Notes: a model not told the origin generated them from the letters alone. A stretch of DNA of 64,000 nt from Fibrobacter sp. UBA7003 (GCA_002449765.1 DJXN01000004.1:220694-284693); one strand, 5' to 3'; counted from the first letter of the stretch, positions 43,178-51,897 are shown. Program-made: numbers and translations.

Positions 43178-44167
43178 ATGCCTGCGATAAGCGTCATCAT
43201 CCCGGTTTTCAATACGGAGCCCTTCCTCGCGAACTGCCTAGCGAGCATATACGGGCAGACGTTCCGGAATTTCGAAGCGATCGTAGTCGACGACGGTTCC
43301 ACGGACGGGAGCGCATCCATAGCCAAGGCTATCGCCGAAAAAGACTTACGCTTCCGCATCGTCACACAGGAAAACAAGGGGCTCTCGGAAGCGCGCAACG
43401 CAGGAATCGAAGCCGCGCAGGGCGACTGGATAACCTTCGTGGACAGCGACGACATGCTCGCCCCGAACTTTCTGCAGGCTCTCTTCGATGCAATCATGCA
43501 AACCGGTGCGGACATCGCCTGCAGCGGCAAACTCCATTTCGGGGATATCCCGCAGAAAGCGGGCTCAATTTCGACGCTACGGGCGCATTACGGATTCAGT
43601 CCCCACTCCGGGAACTGCATCCGGCTCTCCCCCACGAGGGCGCTTGCAAATGCATTGTACCAGAACGACCGCCCCGACTATTCCGCATGGAACAAACTTT
43701 ATGCGGCCAGCCTCTGGAAAGGCCGACGGTTTCCGCCAGGAAAATTCTTCGAAGACATGGCTACAATCCCACAGGTCCTTCTGGATGCAAGACTTGTCGC
43801 ATTCGTGCCTGATCCCCTCTATCACAACCGCAGACATTCCTCAAGCATCCTCGCCTCCTCTTACAACCGAAAAAAGGCGGAGCTCCTGGATATCGCGGAG
43901 GCGGTATGCAGCCAGGTCAAAGGCAAGGGAGCGAGGCTCGAAAGAGCAGCAAGGAGCAACCTCTTCAGCGCAAGCTGCAGCATCCTGATGCGCACGGAAG
44001 ACACGCCCGAATTCGCCGACTACCGCGAACGCGCATGGAATCACATCAAGGATTTGCGGATGGGAACATTGTTCAACCCGAGAACCCGGCTCCGCAACAA
44101 GGCCGCTGCGCTGATTTCTTTTGCCGGAAAGACGACGCTCGTAAGGGCACTACGGAGGCACGGATGA
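43178..44167 (+). CDS. family 2 glycosyltransferase
   Basis: A 329-residue GT2 enzyme with the GT-A fold: ISVIIPVFNTEPFL start, VVDDGSTDGS, NKGLSEARNAGIEAA and the metal-binding FVDSDDM. The C-terminal half is helical and basic. It should add one sugar to a lipid-linked glycan on the cytoplasmic face. Its stop overlaps the start of the next glycosyltransferase (ATGA). Confidence 0.92.
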   Translation: MPAISVIIPVFNTEPFLANCLASIYGQTFRNFEAIVVDDGSTDGSASIAKAIAEKDLRFRIVTQENKGLSEARNAGIEAAQGDWITFVDSDDMLAPNFLQALFDAIMQTGADIACSGKLHFGDIPQKAGSISTLRAHYGFSPHSGNCIRLSPTRALANALYQNDRPDYSAWNKLYAASLWKGRRFPPGKFFEDMATIPQVLLDARLVAFVPDPLYHNRRHSSSILASSYNRKKAELLDIAEAVCSQVKGKGARLERAARSNLFSASCSILMRTEDTPEFADYRERAWNHIKDLRMGTLFNPRTRLRNKAAALISFAGKTTLVRALRRHG

Positions 44168-44916
44168 TTCCGAAGAAGATTCATTTCTGCTGGTTTTCCG
44201 GCGACCCCTACCCCGAAAGCGCACAACGTTGTCTTGAAAGCTGGCAGAAGTTCCTGCCCGATTTCGAGTTCATCAAGTGGAATGCAGAAAAAGCGCAAGC
44301 CACAGGCATCCCCTGGGTGCTGGAGGCGCTCGGACAAAAGAAATGGGCATTCGCGGCCGATGCCGTTCGGCTCTACGCCCTCTACAACGAAGGCGGTTTC
44401 TACCTCGATACCGACGTGGAAGTTTTGCGTCCACTCGACCCGCTGCTGAACCGCCCGAATGCTTTCGGCTACGAAAACGGTTCCAGGCGCATCGAGGCGG
44501 CGGCCATGGGATGCGAGGCGGGATGCGAACCGATAAAGGCTGCTCTCGAATTCTACCACCACACGCACTTCGAATACCGCGAATCGGGCGTAGACGACAT
44601 GGTGCTCCCGAAAATTTTGGCGGACGCATTTGAGAAATTCCCCAATACCGAAATCCTGCCCGAAAGCGCGTTTTCGCCCAAGAGCTACATCGACGGGAAA
44701 ATCCGCACGACCGGCGACACCTACTGCATCCACCATTTCGACAGCGCATGGCGACCGGAATCGGTCCGCAAGGGGATTCGGCGCAGGCAAAAGCTGTTCG
44801 CCACCTTTCCCCGCCCTATTGCAAAAGCGCTTTCCCTTCCGCTTTCGCTGTGGACGAACCTCGCGACCCTCGGGGTGCGCGGGACTCTCAAAAAGATTTT
44901 CAGATTACCGCTTTAG
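44164..44916 (+). CDS. GT32-like glycosyltransferase (DXD sugar-binding)
   Basis: A 250-residue enzyme of the capsular-polysaccharide/Och1-like group (PF04488). Start IPKKIHFCWFSG, FAADAVRLYALYNEGGFYLDTDVEVL with the DTD motif, and later HHFDSAWRP are the family features. Start ATG 44164 overlaps the previous stop; the longer upstream frame lies inside that gene. Its last 12 bases overlap the end of the convergent gene 44905-45870. Confidence 0.9.
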   Translation: MIPKKIHFCWFSGDPYPESAQRCLESWQKFLPDFEFIKWNAEKAQATGIPWVLEALGQKKWAFAADAVRLYALYNEGGFYLDTDVEVLRPLDPLLNRPNAFGYENGSRRIEAAAMGCEAGCEPIKAALEFYHHTHFEYRESGVDDMVLPKILADAFEKFPNTEILPESAFSPKSYIDGKIRTTGDTYCIHHFDSAWRPESVRKGIRRRQKLFATFPRPIAKALSLPLSLWTNLATLGVRGTLKKIFRLPL

Positions 44917-45870
44917 CAAAAAGCGCGGAATGAAGAGCTTGGGGAAGCGCTTGAAGAACGGGAGCGAGAACGACCAGAGCTGCGGTAGCCTGCGAAGGGC
45001 CTCCTTCTTGTCGCAATAGGCAAGCATCGAAAACCAGTGCGACTTCCAGGTGTTCACGGCCTGCCGGTACAGCGGATGCGAAGAATACTTGTCGATGACC
45101 TTGAGCGTATTTTCGTACAGCCAGTTCTTCTTGCCCGAAATATTCGTCGAATGGATTCGATAGTAGCAACAGATTGTATCGAGAACAGGGACGGGTTCGT
45201 ATAGCGAAAGGAACTTCAGCATCATCTGGAAATCCTCGATGACGAATTCCGCATTGTAGCCGCCCAGGTCGCGGAACACCCTGCAGTCAATCATTTCCGA
45301 ACAGCCGTGGAGTTCCTTTTTCCCGAGAAACACCTCGGCGAACGTCACCTCGGGAATTCCCGAAGTGTATCGCGGATCCGGAGCCGATTCGAGCTTGCCA
45401 TCGGCATCCATATTGATGACCTGGCCAAAGCAGATGGGCTTGCCGGGATGCGATTCCAGGTAGTCGCTCTGGAGCCTGAGACGGTCCGGAGGCATGATGT
45501 CGTCGGAAGCAAAGCTGCAAAAATACTTGCCTCGCGCCATGGACAAGAGTTCGTTCATGGTCGGGACAAGGCCCTTGTTCGGACGGTTTACGTAGGTAAA
45601 CTTGAGTTCGGCCTGCAGGCGTTCGAGAATTTCGGGAGACCTGTCAGAACTGCCGTCGTCAATGACAATGAGTTCAAACGGCACGCCCTTCTGCGCCATC
45701 ACGGAGCGCACCGAAGCCTCCACGTACTTTTCGTGGTTGTAGCAGGCCATCAGCACCGACACGAGCGGCGGCATTTCGCGTTGTTCCGTTTCGGCGCCCT
45801 GCACAAAAGCCTTCACGTAAACGTTTTCGTCTATCTTTTCGGCAAACATGTTCGTTATGGAGTATTCCAT
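44905..45870 (-). CDS. family 2 glycosyltransferase
   Basis: A 321-residue GT2 enzyme with about 35 extra N-terminal residues before the fold. PLVSVLMACYNHEKYVEAS, LIVIDDGSSDRS, NRPNKGLVPTMNELL and SFASDDIM (metal site, with SDD) mark the GT-A domain. GGGAGG lies before ATG 45870, inside the end of the flippase gene (16-base overlap). Last gene of the minus-strand polysaccharide cluster. Confidence 0.92.
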   Translation of the reverse strand: MEYSITNMFAEKIDENVYVKAFVQGAETEQREMPPLVSVLMACYNHEKYVEASVRSVMAQKGVPFELIVIDDGSSDRSPEILERLQAELKFTYVNRPNKGLVPTMNELLSMARGKYFCSFASDDIMPPDRLRLQSDYLESHPGKPICFGQVINMDADGKLESAPDPRYTSGIPEVTFAEVFLGKKELHGCSEMIDCRVFRDLGGYNAEFVIEDFQMMLKFLSLYEPVPVLDTICCYYRIHSTNISGKKNWLYENTLKVIDKYSSHPLYRQAVNTWKSHWFSMLAYCDKKEALRRLPQLWSFSLPFFKRFPKLFIPRFLLKR

Positions 45871-47123
45871 TTGAGCCTCCCGACCGTTATGGCGAGAACG
45901 ACCAGCGTCACAAAGTTTTCGAGCGCATAGGCAAGCATCGGGCCTTGCAGTTCAAACAACCTGATTCCAACGAAGGTTCCCACGGCAAAGAGAAGGTTCG
46001 CCCCCACCTCGATAACGAGGAAAGCCTTCGTTTCGCGGCGAGCTACTAGCACCATGCCAAAGCACCAGCCTCCCGAACGGAACAGGTCGCCCAGCAACTG
46101 AATCGGCATAAAATCCGCCGCAGGCGCATACGCTCCCGAAAGGAGAATCGCGACGACAAGGCTACGTCCAAAGTAAAGCGCGATGCAGAACAGGAGCGTA
46201 AAGCCCATCATGCGCAGGAAAATCGGATAGAATTCCCTGCGGAATGCATCATGCGTCATGTTACGGCTAATACGCGGCAAGACAAGCACCCCGAGGATTG
46301 CCGAGAAGATGGACGCAAAGAAGTCCGATATCTTGTAGACGCCCTGCCAGATGCCAGCGGCATTCCAGCCGAGTTCAGAACCCACGAGCGAACGCACAAC
46401 CATAAGGACGAGCGGCGCGACAATCATCGGCACAAGTCCCATCATGGCATACGACCACCAGGGCTTGCGAACATCCAGAACCGATTCCCTGAAGGTCTTG
46501 ATGTTGAATCCTGCACGTGCCGCCACGCGGGCGGCAAAAATTCCTGCGACAATCGACTGCGTCGCGATGATGGAAAGCACAGAAAGGCGACCGGAATAGA
46601 GGAAGAACGCGACCCAGAGCATCTGGAAAAGCGACGCGACTATCTGGATGAGCGCCCAGCGCTTCACGAGCCCAAGGCCGTTCATCACCGCAGAGCATAT
46701 CGCGACCATGTTGGTAGCAAGCATTCCTGGAAGCGCAAAGAGGATGGCCGCCTGCGCAAGGCGCGGATGCACCCCCGGCAGCAACGATTCAAGCGGGGCC
46801 ACGAAGCAGAAGATGACGGCGACGACGCATGTAAAAATCGTTGCAAAGGTCGTGAGCCGGAATCCGCCACGCCAAATGCCGTGCAGGTTTCTGAGGTTAT
46901 CCTTGTTCTGTGCGGTAAGGCTCACCCAGCCGTTCTGCATCGCAAGGCTCGATGTCGCCTGCCCGATGCTCATCCAGTTCATGAACTGCCCGACACACGC
47001 GAATGCGGCAGGCGGCAAGAACACGGCCAAAAGCTTGTTGATGACAAAGGCACGGAGCGTATTGAATAGCGTCACCGAACCCGAGCCGAAGAACAGTTTC
47101 CATATTTTAGAGGAATGGTCCAC
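45855..47123 (-). CDS. polysaccharide flippase (Wzx/MATE-like)
   Basis: A 422-residue membrane protein with about 12 helices, of the oligosaccharide-flippase family: lipid-linked repeat units are moved across the inner membrane. The start is a GTG at 47123 (MDHSSKIWKLFFGSGSVTLF); no ATG is better placed. Conserved family-like points are the N-terminal amphipathic start, WMSIGQATSSLAMQNGWVS and the mid-protein SDFFASIFSAILGVLVLPRIS. Confidence 0.85.
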   Translation of the reverse strand: MDHSSKIWKLFFGSGSVTLFNTLRAFVINKLLAVFLPPAAFACVGQFMNWMSIGQATSSLAMQNGWVSLTAQNKDNLRNLHGIWRGGFRLTTFATIFTCVVAVIFCFVAPLESLLPGVHPRLAQAAILFALPGMLATNMVAICSAVMNGLGLVKRWALIQIVASLFQMLWVAFFLYSGRLSVLSIIATQSIVAGIFAARVAARAGFNIKTFRESVLDVRKPWWSYAMMGLVPMIVAPLVLMVVRSLVGSELGWNAAGIWQGVYKISDFFASIFSAILGVLVLPRISRNMTHDAFRREFYPIFLRMMGFTLLFCIALYFGRSLVVAILLSGAYAPAADFMPIQLLGDLFRSGGWCFGMVLVARRETKAFLVIEVGANLLFAVGTFVGIRLFELQGPMLAYALENFVTLVVLAITVGRLKWNTP

Positions 47124-47125
47124 CG

Positions 47126-47728
47126 TCAGCCGCCTACTTTTTTTGGAGACTGCACGCTGTCTATTTCGCGAATGACACGCGCGGGGACACCACCGATGAC
47201 GACGTTCGCCGGGAACTCGCCCGAAACGACCGCACCCGCCGCGACAACAGAATTTTCACCAATCGACGTTCCCTTGAGAATGGTCACGCGGTCGCCAATC
47301 CACACATTGTCCGCGAGCGTCACCTTGCCCATCTTGGGATTCCCTCCGATGCGTCTCGACGGGTCGATTTCGTGAAAGTCGCTATCCATCAAGGTCACCG
47401 AAGATCCAATGAGCACATTGTCGCCGATTTCGATTCCCTCGCCTTCGGAAACGGCGGTAAAGTGGTTGCAAATCTGGCAGTTCCTGCCGATTACGATTTT
47501 TGAATCCTTGTTGCGCACGTTCAAGAACTCGTAAGATGTCCAGTAATCCGCATCCTCGATAAACCCGAACGAGGTTCCCTCCCCCACGACGATACGGCCC
47601 TTGCCTTCGCAAAGTACGGGAGCAATGGAGCGGAACTCGCCTTCGGGCTTCGCTGTCGAAATGCTCCTGAAAAAGAGCACCCACGAAGTCCGCAACAGCT
47701 TGCGGATGATTCTAACGAACAAATTCAT
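47126..47728 (-). CDS. left-handed beta-helix acyltransferase (FdtC/WbbJ-like)
   Basis: A 200-residue transferase with hexapeptide repeats ([LIV]-G-x-x-x-x): IVIGRNCQICNHF, IEIGDNVLIGSSVTLMD, VTLADNVWIGDRVTILKG, IGENSVVAAGAVVSG, ending VIGGVPARVIR. It lies directly after the aminotransferase gene (17-base overlap), so the likely reaction is N-acetylation of the new amino sugar, dTDP-3-amino-3,6-dideoxyhexose. A membrane-active N-terminus (LVRIIRKLLRTSWVLFF-like) is somewhat unusual; an O-acetyltransferase role is the alternative. Confidence 0.85.
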   Translation of the reverse strand: MNLFVRIIRKLLRTSWVLFFRSISTAKPEGEFRSIAPVLCEGKGRIVVGEGTSFGFIEDADYWTSYEFLNVRNKDSKIVIGRNCQICNHFTAVSEGEGIEIGDNVLIGSSVTLMDSDFHEIDPSRRIGGNPKMGKVTLADNVWIGDRVTILKGTSIGENSVVAAGAVVSGEFPANVVIGGVPARVIREIDSVQSPKKVGG

Positions 47729-48863
47729 TCATCGCTCCAATAATTTCGGAAACTTCGCCGTCCGTAAGGACCTGCGACACGGGGATGCTCAACACGGTCT
47801 CGGCAATCTTCTCCGCAATCGGGAATTTCGGATTCGCGGGAAGCAAGAAGTTTTCACCCTCCGGCCCGGCCGCGTAGGCCTGCTGCAAATGCGGAGGAAT
47901 CGGGTAAAAGATAAGCGTCCCGATACCGCGGGCCTCGAGATGTCCCTGCAAGGCATCGCGGGTCGCCCGGTCAGGCGTGCGTACCGTAAACACATGCCAC
48001 ACATGCTCCCGCGGGTCTGCCGGAATTTCGGGCAATCGCACCAGCGGGTTCCTGATTTCGCGCACGTAGCGGGCCGCAATTTCGCGGCGGCGTGCGTTCA
48101 AAGCATCAAGATGCGGGAGTTTCGCGAGCAAGAAGGCAGCCTGAATTTCGTCGAGGCGGGAATTGACGCCGCGATACTCGTTCACATACTTCTGTTCGGA
48201 ACCGTAATTGCCGAGCATCCGCACCACGCGGGCGAGTTCGGCATCGTCGGTCAAAACCAAGCCCGCATCGCCGAGCGCCCCGAGATTTTTCGTCGGGTAG
48301 AAACTGTAAGCGACCGCGGCGCTTTTTGAACCGGCGGACGTAGCGTCCGAACCAAGCCGTGCACCATGCGACTGCGCCGCGTCCTCAAAAACAAGGAGAT
48401 TGCGCGTCTTGGCAAATTCGCTAATTGCCTTCATGTCGGCCAAGCGCCCATACAGGTGCACCGCGAGAATCCCGCGCGTCTTTTCCGTGCAGGCATCCGC
48501 AAGCCGTTGCGGGTCGATGTTGAAAGTATTCTCATCGGGCTCCACGAGCACGGGCACAAGCCCTGCCGCATTCACCGCAAGTACCGTCGCGATGTAGGTA
48601 TCCGCGGGCACAAGGATTTCGCTACCCGGAGCCAGGCGGCCAAGTTCGACGGATGCCCGAAGCATGAGCGTGAGGGCATCGAGCCCGTTCCCGACACCCA
48701 CCCCGTGCGCAAAGCCGGAGTAGGCGGCAAATTCCTTCTCGAAGCGATCGCAATAGGATCCGCGGATATACCAGCCCGATTCCACGACCGCCGAGGCAGC
48801 GTCCTTCAAAGCGTCCATGTAGGGAGCATTCACCTGTTTCAGGTCAAGGAAAGGAATCTTCAT
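47712..48863 (-). CDS. DegT/DnrJ/EryC1/StrS aminotransferase (FdtB/QdtB-like)
   Basis: A 383-residue PLP enzyme of the sugar aminotransferase family. FLDLKQVNAPYMDAL start, GVGNGLDALTLML, VFEDAAQSHGA and the Lys of YSFYPTKNLGALGDAGLV mark it. Next to a 3,4-ketoisomerase and an acetyltransferase it most likely aminates C3 of a dTDP-3-keto-6-deoxyhexose, the FdtB/QdtB step. The start overlaps the stop of the upstream cupin gene by one base. Confidence 0.92.
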   Translation of the reverse strand: MKIPFLDLKQVNAPYMDALKDAASAVVESGWYIRGSYCDRFEKEFAAYSGFAHGVGVGNGLDALTLMLRASVELGRLAPGSEILVPADTYIATVLAVNAAGLVPVLVEPDENTFNIDPQRLADACTEKTRGILAVHLYGRLADMKAISEFAKTRNLLVFEDAAQSHGARLGSDATSAGSKSAAVAYSFYPTKNLGALGDAGLVLTDDAELARVVRMLGNYGSEQKYVNEYRGVNSRLDEIQAAFLLAKLPHLDALNARRREIAARYVREIRNPLVRLPEIPADPREHVWHVFTVRTPDRATRDALQGHLEARGIGTLIFYPIPPHLQQAYAAGPEGENFLLPANPKFPIAEKIAETVLSIPVSQVLTDGEVSEIIGAMNEFVR

Positions 48864-49297
48864 TACCGCTCCTTCTTGAACTTGAGGTATTCGCCGTAAT
48901 CGCGCCAGTAGTCGCTCTCGTCAAACTCGTGCGAAGTGAGCACCAGGCAAATGGAGCCCGAAGAGAACCCGAGTTCCTCGGCCCACACTCCGGGCGGAAT
49001 GTGCAGCCCGAAATACGGACGGTCAAGGCGGTAGACCTTCTCGTTCTCGCCGTCGGAAACCTTGATATCGAAAGCGCCGCTCGCCGCGACCAGCAGCTGG
49101 TGGCATTCCTTATGCGCGTGTCCACCGCGCGTCACGCCGCCGGGAATATCGTACAGGTAAAAAACTCGCTTGATATCGAAGGGTATCTCCTTCGAATTCT
49201 GGATAGGCGTAAGGCTACCCGAACGCTCGCTTATCCTCGGGAGTTCAATGAGCGAGCACATGTCGATGCGGGCTTTCTTCAAATCCTGCTCGTTCAT
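48863..49297 (-). CDS. FdtA/QdtA-like sugar 3,4-ketoisomerase
   Basis: A 144-residue cupin. The catalytic pattern RGGHAHKECHQ with His60 and His62 is complete, preceded by Tyr48 in VFYLYDIPGG, matching the known FdtA active-site set (Tyr, His, His). The rest (LLVAASGAFDIKVSDG, YFGLHIPPGVWAE) is typical. It converts dTDP-4-keto-6-deoxyglucose to the 3-keto isomer with Gal or Glc configuration; sequence alone does not tell which. Its start overlaps the stop of its paralogue 49294-49707. Confidence 0.9.
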   Translation of the reverse strand: MNEQDLKKARIDMCSLIELPRISERSGSLTPIQNSKEIPFDIKRVFYLYDIPGGVTRGGHAHKECHQLLVAASGAFDIKVSDGENEKVYRLDRPYFGLHIPPGVWAEELGFSSGSICLVLTSHEFDESDYWRDYGEYLKFKKER

Positions 49298-49707
49298 TTG
49301 CGTACCTCGCGGATAAACTCGTCAAAATCACGGATGTAATCCTCCTCGGAAAAATCCGCCGAAGAAACGACTAGCGCAAGCGAATTGGTCGAGAAATTGT
49401 CGAGGGTGCGCCAGTGCATCGGGGGCAGGTAGAGCCCGTAGTACGAGCGCGAAAGGGAATAGCGCTTTTCTTCTACACCGTCGTGCACCACCACATCGAA
49501 GCTGCCCGAAAGCGCGACGAGGAATTCCATCTCCGTCCTGAAAGCATGGCTCCCGCGCAGGCAACCGCCCGGCACGTCGTAAATCCAGTAGGTGCGCCGG
49601 ATTTCGAACGGGACATGCTTCCCCGATTCCAAAAAGCTCAAGTTCCCGCGTTCGTCGAGGAACTTGGGCAACTGGATGATTTGCGCTTTTTCTTCAAAAT
49701 TCGGCAT
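49294..49707 (-). CDS. second FdtA/WxcM-like cupin, altered active site
   Basis: A 137-residue paralogue of the neighbour at 48863-49297, first gene of the minus-strand cluster. The fold pattern is the same (EIRRTYWIYDVPGG, LVALSGSFDVVVHDG, YYGLYLPPMHW), but the motif reads RGSHAFRTEME: His54 is kept and the second catalytic His is Phe56. The Gln after the motif is also lost. It may be a non-catalytic partner of the intact isomerase, or act on another keto sugar. Overlapping starts and stops (four bases) suggest equal synthesis of both. Confidence 0.85.
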   Translation of the reverse strand: MPNFEEKAQIIQLPKFLDERGNLSFLESGKHVPFEIRRTYWIYDVPGGCLRGSHAFRTEMEFLVALSGSFDVVVHDGVEEKRYSLSRSYYGLYLPPMHWRTLDNFSTNSLALVVSSADFSEEDYIRDFDEFIREVRK

Positions 49708-49756
49708 ATTATGAAAGTAATATACAATTTTTTATGTTCTGCAGGCGGTAGATTTG

Positions 49757-49762
49757 TATCTT
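49757..49762 (+). promoter_or_regulatory. -10-like box before the FemAB-like gene
   Basis: TATCTT ends six bases before ATG 49769 in the 61-base gap between divergent genes; no Shine-Dalgarno sequence. Confidence 0.35.
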
Positions 49763-49768
49763 TAAGGC

Positions 49769-50737
49769 ATGTTCAGTGTTTTGCCGTACGATTCGCACCT
49801 CGAGGCGCGTTGGGACCGGTTCGTGATGAACGAATCGGTAAACGGCACTTTTTTGCAGACAAGGCGATTCCTGAACTACCATCCGCAAGGGCGATTCAAA
49901 GACGCATCGTTCATGCTGGAATCGAGCGGCATCATCGTCGCAGCCTTCCCCGGCAACCTGACGGATGCGGGAGAATGGATTTCGCACCAGGGTTCCACCT
50001 TCGGCGGCCCAATCATCTCGAAGCATTACTACACCGCGGAACGCATCGCAAGCATCGTCGAATTTGCGGAAAATTATCTGAAAGGCATCTGCAAAAGTGT
50101 CCGGATGCGCCCGACATCGAGCCTCTTCGCCCTGGATTCGACAGCCCTCCTGGAATACACCCTGGAGCACCGCGGCTACAGGCGCCAGACGGAACTCAGC
50201 GCCTTCTGCACGCTGGCCCCGGACAAGGACCCGTTCGAAAGCTGCAAGGATTCCTGCCGCTCGGTATTCCGCAAGTCGCTTCCGCACAACCTCGAATACC
50301 GAGAAGTGACAGACGCGGAACTGCCCGAATTCTACAGGCACCTCTGCATTTCGAAAGCGAAGTTCAACGTGAAGCCCGTCCACACGCTCGACGAGCTTCT
50401 CGACCTCAAGCACAACCGCATCGCAAACGAAATCAAGTTCCGTGCGCTATGGAAAGGCGGGACGTTTGTCGCGGGAATGATGATGTTTGATTTCAAGCAA
50501 ACTAACGTCCGACATGCGCAGTATATCGCCCCGAACGTAGAAATCCGTGACTTCCAGCCCTCGACCGCCATTTACATAAGCGTCATGCGCGAAGCCGCGA
50601 AAGACGGGATCAAGAAATTTTCGTGGGGAATCTCGACCGAAGATTGCGGCGAATACCTGAATCTTCCCCTGTTCAAATTCAAGGAATCGTTCGGAGCCAA
50701 GGCCTCGCTGAACCTTATTTACAGCAAAGATTTCTAG
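49769..50737 (+). CDS. FemAB/GNAT-like acyltransferase (Acetyltransf_6 type)
   Basis: A 322-residue soluble protein. Two GNAT-like halves can be seen: residues about 20-130 (GTFLQTRRFLNYHP, SSGIIVAAFPGNL, HQGSTFGGPI) and about 150-320 (RKSLPHNLEYREVTD, ALWKGGTFVAGMMMFDF, PSTAIYISVMREAAKDGIKKFSWG). This architecture is common in polysaccharide loci beside FdtA-type genes. The likely task is to put an acyl or aminoacyl group on a nucleotide sugar or glycan; the donor is unknown. Divergent from the cupin genes. Confidence 0.78.
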   Translation: MFSVLPYDSHLEARWDRFVMNESVNGTFLQTRRFLNYHPQGRFKDASFMLESSGIIVAAFPGNLTDAGEWISHQGSTFGGPIISKHYYTAERIASIVEFAENYLKGICKSVRMRPTSSLFALDSTALLEYTLEHRGYRRQTELSAFCTLAPDKDPFESCKDSCRSVFRKSLPHNLEYREVTDAELPEFYRHLCISKAKFNVKPVHTLDELLDLKHNRIANEIKFRALWKGGTFVAGMMMFDFKQTNVRHAQYIAPNVEIRDFQPSTAIYISVMREAAKDGIKKFSWGISTEDCGEYLNLPLFKFKESFGAKASLNLIYSKDF

Positions 50738-50762
50738 ATCATAGCATGAATCGGTGCACCAC

Positions 50763-51704
50763 TCAGTCCTTCAAACAGCGGACCGAGAACCCGAAATTCG
50801 GCCTCAAAATGAGCAGCGCTACACTAGTGTTTGCATTATTCAAATACGCAGTGAACGTCTGCTCGGTAAGACGATTGTTAGAACTCCAGAAGGCCATGGA
50901 GATGCCCTCACTTTTAAAACTCCCCTCGCCATACACGCCAGCAGGCAACGCTGCAAACGAATAGGAATCCGAGCCATTTCCATCGTCGTTCCAACCGCTT
51001 ACAGATTTGAGCATATCGCCTGCGGAAGATGAGCCTCCAACATCATTGAATAGCGTGCGAAATTCCGTCGTGTCGGGCAGATGCCAACCCTCAGGGCAAA
51101 TACCACGCACCGGGTATTTCTGGAAGCATATTTTTCCATAGCCGCAGCCCATGCCATTCGTGCTCCACAAACCAGCGCTGTCCATCGCAGCCGCCCACGT
51201 ATAAAGGCGACCGTACTTGTCGCAATATTCTGCAGAATCGTTATAGCACCAGCTCGTGGAATCGGAGGTGTAGTCCCCATCGCTATAAGGAACGCCAACG
51301 AATGCGTAATTCAGGTTCTCTGCCATCCACCACTGATTACCAATCTTTACCGTCTTGTAAGACTGGCCATCGCGAGAATCGATCAAGGTTCCCTCAATTA
51401 CAGTCGATGGGTCTATGTATCCCTCGGAAAGACTGCTACTAGATTTCACGCTGCTGCTTGTCATGGCGGCCGGAGCCTGCCCCGAGCTTGATGAATGGGA
51501 GCCGCCATCTCCTTGACTGCTACTCGACTTCGGCGTAACGCTGGAAGAAGAATTCGCAGAACAGCTAGACTCTATCGACGACGATAAAACGCTGGATGAA
51601 ATTTCCTTCGTGTCCGGGCGCGAAATCAAATCGCTTTCATCGTCACTGCAGGCGACAAGCATCACGAACACAAGCAGAACGAACAAGTTTTTCATAAAGC
51701 GCAT
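50763..51704 (-). CDS. lipoprotein with Ser-rich linker and Fibrobacter major paralogous domain
   Basis: A 313-residue lipoprotein; the start ATG 51704 has AAGGAGG four bases upstream. Signal peptide with lipobox LVAC, then about 85 residues with many Ser runs (flexible linker), then the domain: DSRDGQSYKTVKIGNQWWMAENLNY, SWCYNDSAEYCDKYGRLYTWAAAMD, CPEGWHLPDTTEF, FAALPAGVYG, AFWSSNN and FSVRCLKD. The linker would hold the domain away from the membrane. Two related inverted repeats lie upstream (51759-51897). Confidence 0.9.
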   Translation of the reverse strand: MRFMKNLFVLLVFVMLVACSDDESDLISRPDTKEISSSVLSSSIESSCSANSSSSVTPKSSSSQGDGGSHSSSSGQAPAAMTSSSVKSSSSLSEGYIDPSTVIEGTLIDSRDGQSYKTVKIGNQWWMAENLNYAFVGVPYSDGDYTSDSTSWCYNDSAEYCDKYGRLYTWAAAMDSAGLWSTNGMGCGYGKICFQKYPVRGICPEGWHLPDTTEFRTLFNDVGGSSSAGDMLKSVSGWNDDGNGSDSYSFAALPAGVYGEGSFKSEGISMAFWSSNNRLTEQTFTAYLNNANTSVALLILRPNFGFSVRCLKD

Positions 51705-51758
51705 TTTTCCTCCTTAATGTTTCTTTTGCCTTTAAAAAAAGCACGCCATTTTTGCCCT

Positions 51759-51800
51759 GGGGCATATAAAGCAGGCCAACGAGGGCAATTTATATGCCCC
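51759..51800. repeat. inverted repeat 1 of a pair
   Basis: GGGGCATATAAA (51759-51770) and TTTATATGCCCC (51789-51800) are perfect 12-bp arms around an 18-base spacer. A sister repeat lies 96 bases further on. Confidence 0.7.
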
Positions 51801-51854
51801 TCACACGCACATAGGCGCACAACCGCATCCGTTTTGTCACGCACAAACTAATAA

Positions 51855-51897
51855 AGGGCGTATAGATCCAGCAAAAAAGGGGGAATTTATACGCCCC
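51855..51897. repeat. inverted repeat 2 of a pair
   Basis: Arms 51855-51867 and 51885-51897 match at 11 of 13 bases; the right arm ATTTATACGCCCC differs from that of repeat 1 by one base. Together they flank the space between the lipoprotein and metXW promoters. No T-run, so not ordinary terminators. Confidence 0.65.

Noticed and set aside
51759..51897. CRISPR-like repeat pair
   Set aside because: Only two units, each itself an inverted repeat, with non-identical sequence and no cas genes nearby.
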